Origin: an uncultured Lachnospiraceae bacterium
GTDB lineage: Bacteria; Bacillota; Clostridia; Lachnospirales; Lachnospiraceae
Direction: 5' to 3'
Assembly (NCBI GenBank): GCA_947178115.1
Contig: CAMWXF010000034.1
Span: 1-10,432, forward strand
Length of the DNA: 10,432 nucleotides
Shown: piece after piece, positions 6,212-10,432 of the stretch
Layout: the number at the start of each line of letters is the position of its first letter
Numbering within the stretch: position 1 is the stretch's first letter
Made by a program: the position numbers and the translations under genes
Notes under the pieces: model-generated
The model's input: only the letters and a program-made list of their open reading frames with translations
What the model was told of the DNA's origin: nothing
Databases searched by the model: none

Positions 6212-8587
6212 TCACGCATTCTGCTTAATTTTCATCGTCAAGCCGATCCGCTTCTTCGCCACGTCCACGGTGAGCACCTGCACATCCACCACATCCCCCA
6301 CACTGACTGCCTCCAGCGGATGTTTGATGAATTTGTTCGTGATCTGCGAGATATGCACCAGACCGTCCTGATGCACGCCGATATCCACGAACACGCCGAA
6401 GTCGATGACGTTACGCACGGTTCCCTTAAGGATCATGCCGGGTTTTAAGTCCTTCATATCCAGCACATCACTTCTTAAGATCGGTGCCGGCATATCGTCA
6501 CGCGGATCTCTGGCCGGCTTCTCCAGCTCTTTCAGAATATCTGTCAATGTGATCTCACCAATGCCCAGTTCTTCCGCAAGCTTCTTCTTATCCTTGATCT
6601 TCTTCTCCAGACCGCTGACCGTAATACCGTCACTTCCGTTTCCGGCATTTTTGCCAGACTTGACATCCATATCAGAATTATCATTATCGAACGTCATGCC
6701 GCCCATCGCTGCCGCCAATGCCTTACCCATGGCAGTGTTGGTGTTGCGAATCACCACTTTGGGCTGAGGTTTCTTCTTCTCCTTCACCGGCGCTTTCTTC
6801 CCTGCAGCTTTCTGTGCCGCCGCTTTCTTCTGCGCCTCCTTCACGTCTTCCATCGTCAGACCCATCTTATCCAACAGCTTCATCGCCGCCTCGTAGGATT
6901 CCGGGTGTACACTGGTGGCATCTAATGGGTTATCGCCGTCCGTGATGCGCATAAAACCGGCACACTGTTCATAGGCTTTCGGTCCCAACTTTGCTACTTT
7001 GAGAAGCTGCGCCCTGTTCGTGAATCTGCCGTTAGTCTCGCGGTAATCTACTATATTTCTTGCGATCACCTTCGTAACGCCGGACACATACTCTAGGAGA
7101 GAAGCTGAAGCCGTGTTTAAATCCACGCCCACCTTATTCACGCTGTCTTCCACGACACCGCCTAAGGCCTCGCTCAGTTTCTTCTGGTTCATATCATGCT
7201 GATACTGTCCCACACCGATCGATTTCGGATCGATCTTCACCAGCTCCGCCAGCGGATCCTGCAGTCTTCTGGCAATGGATGCCGCACTTCTTTGTCCTAC
7301 ATCGAAATTCGGGAATTCCTCCGTCGCCAGCTTACTCGCAGAGTAGACGGATGCGCCAGCTTCGTTTACGATGACATATTGCACCGGTGTATCCAGCTCT
7401 TTTAACAATTCCACAATCACCTGCTCGGACTCTCTGGAGGCCGTTCCGTTGCCCACAGAAATCAGGGATACGTTATATTTTTTAATCAGTCTCTTCAATT
7501 CCGCTTTGGCTTCCGCTACCTTATTCTGAGGTGCGGTGGGATAGATCACCTTCGTGTCTAACACTTTACCCGTCTCATCCACCACCGCCAGCTTACATCC
7601 GGTACGGAATGCAGGGTCCCATCCCAAAACAACCTTCCCTGCGATGGGCGGCTGCAAAAGAAGCTGCTCCAGATTCTTGCCAAACACGCTGATGGCGCCG
7701 TCTTCCGCCTTTTCCGTCAGATCGTTGCGGATCTCCCGCTCAATGGCGGGGGCAATCAATCTGTCATAGCTGTCAGCAATCACTTCCTCTAAGATCGGTG
7801 ATGTGACAGGATTGTCATTTATTATCGTCTTAGTGCGCAGATACTGCAGGATACGATCCACGGGTGCCTCCACCCTGACTACAAGAAACTTTTCCTTCTC
7901 ACCGCGGTTGATGGCAAGCGTTCTGTGCCCTGCGACCTTTTTAACAGGCTCCTCATAATCATAGTACATCTCGTAGACGCTCTCGGCCTTCTCATCTTTG
8001 GCAGTACTGATCAGTTTGCCTTCTTCCGTCGTAATGTTTCGAATATAGATACGGTAATCCGCCTCATCGGAGATCATTTCGGCTATGATATCCTTCGCGC
8101 CCTGAACCGCCTCCGCTGCCGTCTTCACAGCCTTAGCCTCATCCTCATCTTCATGGACATACTTCTGCGCCTCTGTCTCGATCGGCTCAGTTGTCTCCTG
8201 TGCCAGAATAAACTGTGCCAGGCCGTCCAGCCCCTTCTCCTTCGCCACGCTGGCTCTGGTCTTTCTCTTGGGACGGTAAGGGCGATACAGATCCTCTACC
8301 ACCACCATAGTTTCCGCCGCCACAATGCGCTCTCTCAGTTCATCGGTCAGTTTGCCCTGCTCTTCGATGCTCTTTAGCACCTGCTCTTTCTTCTCTTCCA
8401 GATTACGCAGATAAGTCAGCCGTTCGTCCAGATCACGTAATACTTCGTCATTTAATGAACCGGTAGCTTCTTTTCTGTATCGTGAGATAAAAGGAATCGT
8501 ATTTCCCTCATCAATCAATTTCACGGCAGCTTCCACCTGCCATTTCTCTACATTCAGTTCTTCTTTCAGTTTTAATATAATGTCCAT
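6212..8587 (-). CDS. tex: Tex: S1 RNA-binding transcription accessory protein
   Basis: Cytoplasmic nucleic-acid-binding protein of the Tex/Spt6-like family, 791 residues. Domains in order: helical Tex N-terminal region (about 1-200, with EGNTIPFISRYRKEATG at 27-43 and VEDLYRPYRPKRKTRA at 97-112), YqgF/RNase H-like domain (317 to about 445, LGWDPAFRTGCK), helix-hairpin-helix domain (about 478-548, VGVDLNTASASLL and GRFTNRAQLLK), and a C-terminal S1 domain (about 712-786, GTVRNVIDFGVFVDIGVHQDGLVHIS). Between helix-hairpin-helix and S1 is a low-complexity segment (about 583-670) rich in Lys, Ala and Gln, then Asn, Asp and Gly, making it longer than the roughly 720-residue Bacillus protein. Family members affect transcription and gene expression broadly; the exact mechanism is not settled. 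ATG follows GAGG by 5 bases. Probably co-transcribed with the HD-GYP gene. Confidence 0.97.
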   Translation of the reverse strand: MDIILKLKEELNVEKWQVEAAVKLIDEGNTIPFISRYRKEATGSLNDEVLRDLDERLTYLRNLEEKKEQVLKSIEEQGKLTDELRERIVAAETMVVVEDLYRPYRPKRKTRASVAKEKGLDGLAQFILAQETTEPIETEAQKYVHEDEDEAKAVKTAAEAVQGAKDIIAEMISDEADYRIYIRNITTEEGKLISTAKDEKAESVYEMYYDYEEPVKKVAGHRTLAINRGEKEKFLVVRVEAPVDRILQYLRTKTIINDNPVTSPILEEVIADSYDRLIAPAIEREIRNDLTEKAEDGAISVFGKNLEQLLLQPPIAGKVVLGWDPAFRTGCKLAVVDETGKVLDTKVIYPTAPQNKVAEAKAELKRLIKKYNVSLISVGNGTASRESEQVIVELLKELDTPVQYVIVNEAGASVYSASKLATEEFPNFDVGQRSAASIARRLQDPLAELVKIDPKSIGVGQYQHDMNQKKLSEALGGVVEDSVNKVGVDLNTASASLLEYVSGVTKVIARNIVDYRETNGRFTNRAQLLKVAKLGPKAYEQCAGFMRITDGDNPLDATSVHPESYEAAMKLLDKMGLTMEDVKEAQKKAAAQKAAGKKAPVKEKKKPQPKVVIRNTNTAMGKALAAAMGGMTFDNDNSDMDVKSGKNAGNGSDGITVSGLEKKIKDKKKLAEELGIGEITLTDILKELEKPARDPRDDMPAPILRSDVLDMKDLKPGMILKGTVRNVIDFGVFVDIGVHQDGLVHISQITNKFIKHPLEAVSVGDVVDVQVLTVDVAKKRIGLTMKIKQNA

Positions 8588-8594
8588 GTTTTCC

Positions 8595-8621
8595 TCATTT
8601 CTGCGCTTCCTTTTTGCGCAT
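8595..8621 (-). CDS. Possible 8-codon mini-ORF between the HD-GYP gene and tex
   Basis: An ATG overlaps the HD-GYP stop codon (TAATG) and has AAGGA 5 bases upstream. It encodes MRKKEAQK and its TGA lies 7 bases before the tex ATG, overlapping the GAGGA ribosome binding site of tex. The same stretch contains the inverted repeat TGCGC/GCGCA (8602-8620) with AAGGA in its loop. It could carry ribosomes across the 33-bp gap and couple tex to the upstream gene. Such a short ORF may well be chance. Confidence 0.25.
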   Translation of the reverse strand: MRKKEAQK

Positions 8622-10090
8622 TAGTTTCCTTCACTCTTTATCAGTGCCTCATTCAACCATTCCACCAGCCGCATATCTACCTTATTCTTCTCTGCCATGC
8701 TCCTCAGAATCTCAATCGCCTTCTCCCTGGGAATCGGTTTCTTGTACGGCCTGTCTGTGGCCGCCAGCGCATCGTAGATATCCACAACAGTCAGAAGTCT
8801 TGTCTCGAAATCAAGCTCATCGCCCTGCAATTGATTCGGATACCCGCTGCCATCCAGATACTCGTGATGTGCGCCGACCCACTTGGGCACCATGGAAAAT
8901 CCTTTGAAGAACTCAACCTTATCCAATATCTTGGATGTCATGACAACATGATTTTCCATCTCCTTGCGCTCTTCCATCGTCAGCGTCCCGCTTCGAATGC
9001 TCAGGCAGGATACTTCCCTTTCGGTCAGATACGGCAAAATCATTCCGTCCTCGCTGACATGCTGTTTCTTCGCAAGTTCCTGAATATGCTCATATGTCGT
9101 ATCATTTACGTAATCCATTGTATCGATCTCATGGATAAATGCCAGCTCCTCCCGAAGCTGTGCCGTCGTCTGTTCATATTCCTCCTGCGTGATCCTGCCA
9201 CGCAGCATATCAACCTCGTAGAGCGCATGCAACAGCGCAAACCTGTCATCCACTCTGCCGATCTCCTGCCCCAGCCGGGTAGCTTTATTCATAATACTAA
9301 GCGGAATCACCATTTTACCGATATCATGGATAAGCGCCGCAAGCATCAACTGTTCTTTCCGTCCGGGCTCAAAGAATTCCTCACACTTCCCCTCTGCATG
9401 TAACTCATTAATATGATCCGCCAGCATGCTGGCATATCGCTCCACATTTCTGGTATGCTGCGCATTGTAGGGTGTCCGCTCTTCCAGTGCTGTGGTCAGC
9501 GCTTCCACAAAGGAGTATAACTGCGTCTTCAGCGCCTCTACATAGGACAGGTTCGTGAGTTCAATTGCCGCCATAGCCCCCAACGATCTTATGATCAGCT
9601 CATACTGCTTGTCAAAAGCAATGACGTTCTGTGCCTCGTCCATAGCGTTGATCAACTGCAATACCCCGATCAGCTCATTCTCATTATTCTCCAGCGGCAC
9701 CACCAGCTGCGACTGCGTCCGGTATCCGGTCAGACTGTCATACTGTCTGGGTCCTGAGAAATCAAACCGACTGCTCGCATAGACATCCGAAATATTCACT
9801 ACCTCCCTGTGGATCGCCGCATAGGAGCACACATTTTCCTCCTTCATGGGCACCGGCGGAAGATCATCAATAGGTTTGTCCATTCCCCGATTGATCCCTT
9901 TAGAAAGTGTCTTCATGAACTTAAAAACAAGTTTATCGTCCTCGTACAAATATAGTGTGCTGGCATCACAATTCGTAATCTCCATACCGTTCTCCAGAAT
10001 CGCCATAAGAAGCCGGTTTCTGTCCTTTTCCGTGGAAAGGCTGATCCCGATATTGATTATTTTCTCAAAATCCTTATACTGTAAATGCAC
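8621..10090 (-). CDS. GAF domain plus HD-GYP domain phosphodiesterase
   Basis: Predicted cytoplasmic cyclic-dinucleotide phosphodiesterase, 489 residues from a GTG start. Residues about 10-178 form a GAF sensor domain (CDASTLYLYE at 41-50, QSQLVVPL at 127-133, IGVLQLIN at 141-148). A linking helix leads to the HD-GYP domain: QHTRNVERYA at 211-220, HDIGK with His255-Asp256, ENH with His381, HHE at 408-410, DGSGYP at 413-418 and VVDIYDA at 435-441, so the metal-binding set is intact. About 100 residues are inserted between HDIGK and His381. There are no membrane segments. An ATG at 10108 is in frame, but AAGGAG lies 7 bases before the GTG at 10090, which is preferred. It overlaps the upstream gene by 17 bp. 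Substrate (cyclic di-GMP or another dinucleotide) and GAF ligand are unknown. Confidence 0.9.
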   Translation of the reverse strand: MHLQYKDFEKIINIGISLSTEKDRNRLLMAILENGMEITNCDASTLYLYEDDKLVFKFMKTLSKGINRGMDKPIDDLPPVPMKEENVCSYAAIHREVVNISDVYASSRFDFSGPRQYDSLTGYRTQSQLVVPLENNENELIGVLQLINAMDEAQNVIAFDKQYELIIRSLGAMAAIELTNLSYVEALKTQLYSFVEALTTALEERTPYNAQHTRNVERYASMLADHINELHAEGKCEEFFEPGRKEQLMLAALIHDIGKMVIPLSIMNKATRLGQEIGRVDDRFALLHALYEVDMLRGRITQEEYEQTTAQLREELAFIHEIDTMDYVNDTTYEHIQELAKKQHVSEDGMILPYLTEREVSCLSIRSGTLTMEERKEMENHVVMTSKILDKVEFFKGFSMVPKWVGAHHEYLDGSGYPNQLQGDELDFETRLLTVVDIYDALAATDRPYKKPIPREKAIEILRSMAEKNKVDMRLVEWLNEALIKSEGN

Positions 10091-10432
10091 TGTTATTCTC
10101 CTTTGCATCCATCGGGTATATCCCGTGTTGTGTCATATATTCCAATGATTTTTTCTGCGCCTCATATCCGCTTACCTCTACCAGCACCGGAACATCTACC
10201 CGATACCGTCTGATCAGACGATCGAATTCCTGAAAGTCCAGCCGTCCGTCTCCCACAGGCAGATGCAGATCATTGACCAGATCGTTATCATTAATGTGTA
10301 TATGCCGGATATAAGGTGCCAGCGTCTCAATCCATTCCTGTCCGGAACGCCCCGACAGCATGGCATGCGCATAGTCCAGACATATCCCGAAATTCTCCAC
10401 ATCACGCATCTGCTCCGCCAGACCGGCAATAA
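10074..10432 (-). CDS. Sugar phosphate isomerase/epimerase-type TIM-barrel protein, C-terminal part
   Basis: The C-terminal 119 or so residues of a protein that continues past the right edge; the frame stays open to the last base (IAGLAEQMRDVENFG...). It shows the xylose-isomerase-like TIM barrel / AP-endonuclease-2 pattern: GICLDYAHA, then IRHIHINDND, HLPVGDGRLDF and a final VLVEVSGYE, which supply the histidine, aspartate and glutamate metal ligands typical of sugar isomerases/epimerases and endonuclease IV relatives. The short ATG at 10409 is internal, not the start. Its last 17 bp overlap the HD-GYP gene and contain part of that gene's start region, so the two are probably one operon. The substrate cannot be told from this fragment. 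Confidence 0.85.
   Translation of the reverse strand, partial: IAGLAEQMRDVENFGICLDYAHAMLSGRSGQEWIETLAPYIRHIHINDNDLVNDLHLPVGDGRLDFQEFDRLIRRYRVDVPVLVEVSGYEAQKKSLEYMTQHGIYPMDAKENNSAFTV

Noticed and set aside
5625-6371. 248-residue open frame on the plus strand
   Set aside because: Antisense across the LacI-type gene, its promoter and the end of tex; composition is not protein-like.
7925-8377. 150-residue open frame on the plus strand
   Set aside because: Mirror of the well-conserved N-terminal part of Tex.

Overview
The window looks like a piece of a Firmicutes chromosome, most likely a gut Clostridia/Lachnospiraceae-type bacterium. Reasons: moderate GC, strong AAGGAG/GGAGG Shine-Dalgarno sites before almost every gene, a carbohydrate ABC importer with no ATPase gene of its own (Firmicutes usually share an MsmX-type ATPase), and a GAF/HD-GYP protein and a Tex protein of clostridial style. 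The taxon is inferred, not proven. All nine genes lie on the minus strand, so transcription runs from right to left. I saw no tRNA, rRNA, CRISPR array, insertion sequence or phage gene.

Right part (about 6.2-10.4 kb): a housekeeping/signalling cluster. The 3' end of a sugar-phosphate isomerase/epimerase-type TIM-barrel gene overlaps a GAF + HD-GYP phosphodiesterase gene (GTG start) by 17 bp. After a 33-bp gap that holds a possible 8-codon mini-ORF comes tex, encoding an RNA-binding transcription accessory protein with a long Lys/Ala-rich linker. An 80-bp gap with a promoter and two operator-like sites then leads to a LacI-family regulator gene, which ends in a clear rho-independent terminator.

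Left part (1-5.0 kb): a beta-1,4-galactan (pectic galactan / type I arabinogalactan) utilisation operon. It starts from a near-consensus promoter (TTGACA, 17 bp, TATATT) with an operator-like palindrome just downstream of the expected transcription start. In transcription order it encodes a small lipoprotein with a galactan-binding (CBM61-like) domain, a GH53 endo-beta-1,4-galactanase without a signal peptide, a solute-binding lipoprotein, and MalF-type and MalG-type permeases. Two junctions (CBM to GH53, and MalF-type to MalG-type) share the same layout: stop codon, 2 bases, ATG, with the Shine-Dalgarno inside the last codons of the upstream gene. A hairpin sits between the binding-protein and permease genes. 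The operon probably continues off the left edge.

Working model (inference): the LacI-type regulator represses both itself and the operon through related 15-bp sites and is released by a galacto-oligosaccharide or a breakdown product. The binding protein and permeases import galacto-oligosaccharides. The surface CBM lipoprotein holds galactan near the cell, and the GH53 enzyme, which appears cytoplasmic, shortens the imported chains. The most notable point is that the CBM and GH53 modules, which I recall as being fused in secreted galactanases, are separate here and predicted to lie on opposite sides of the membrane.
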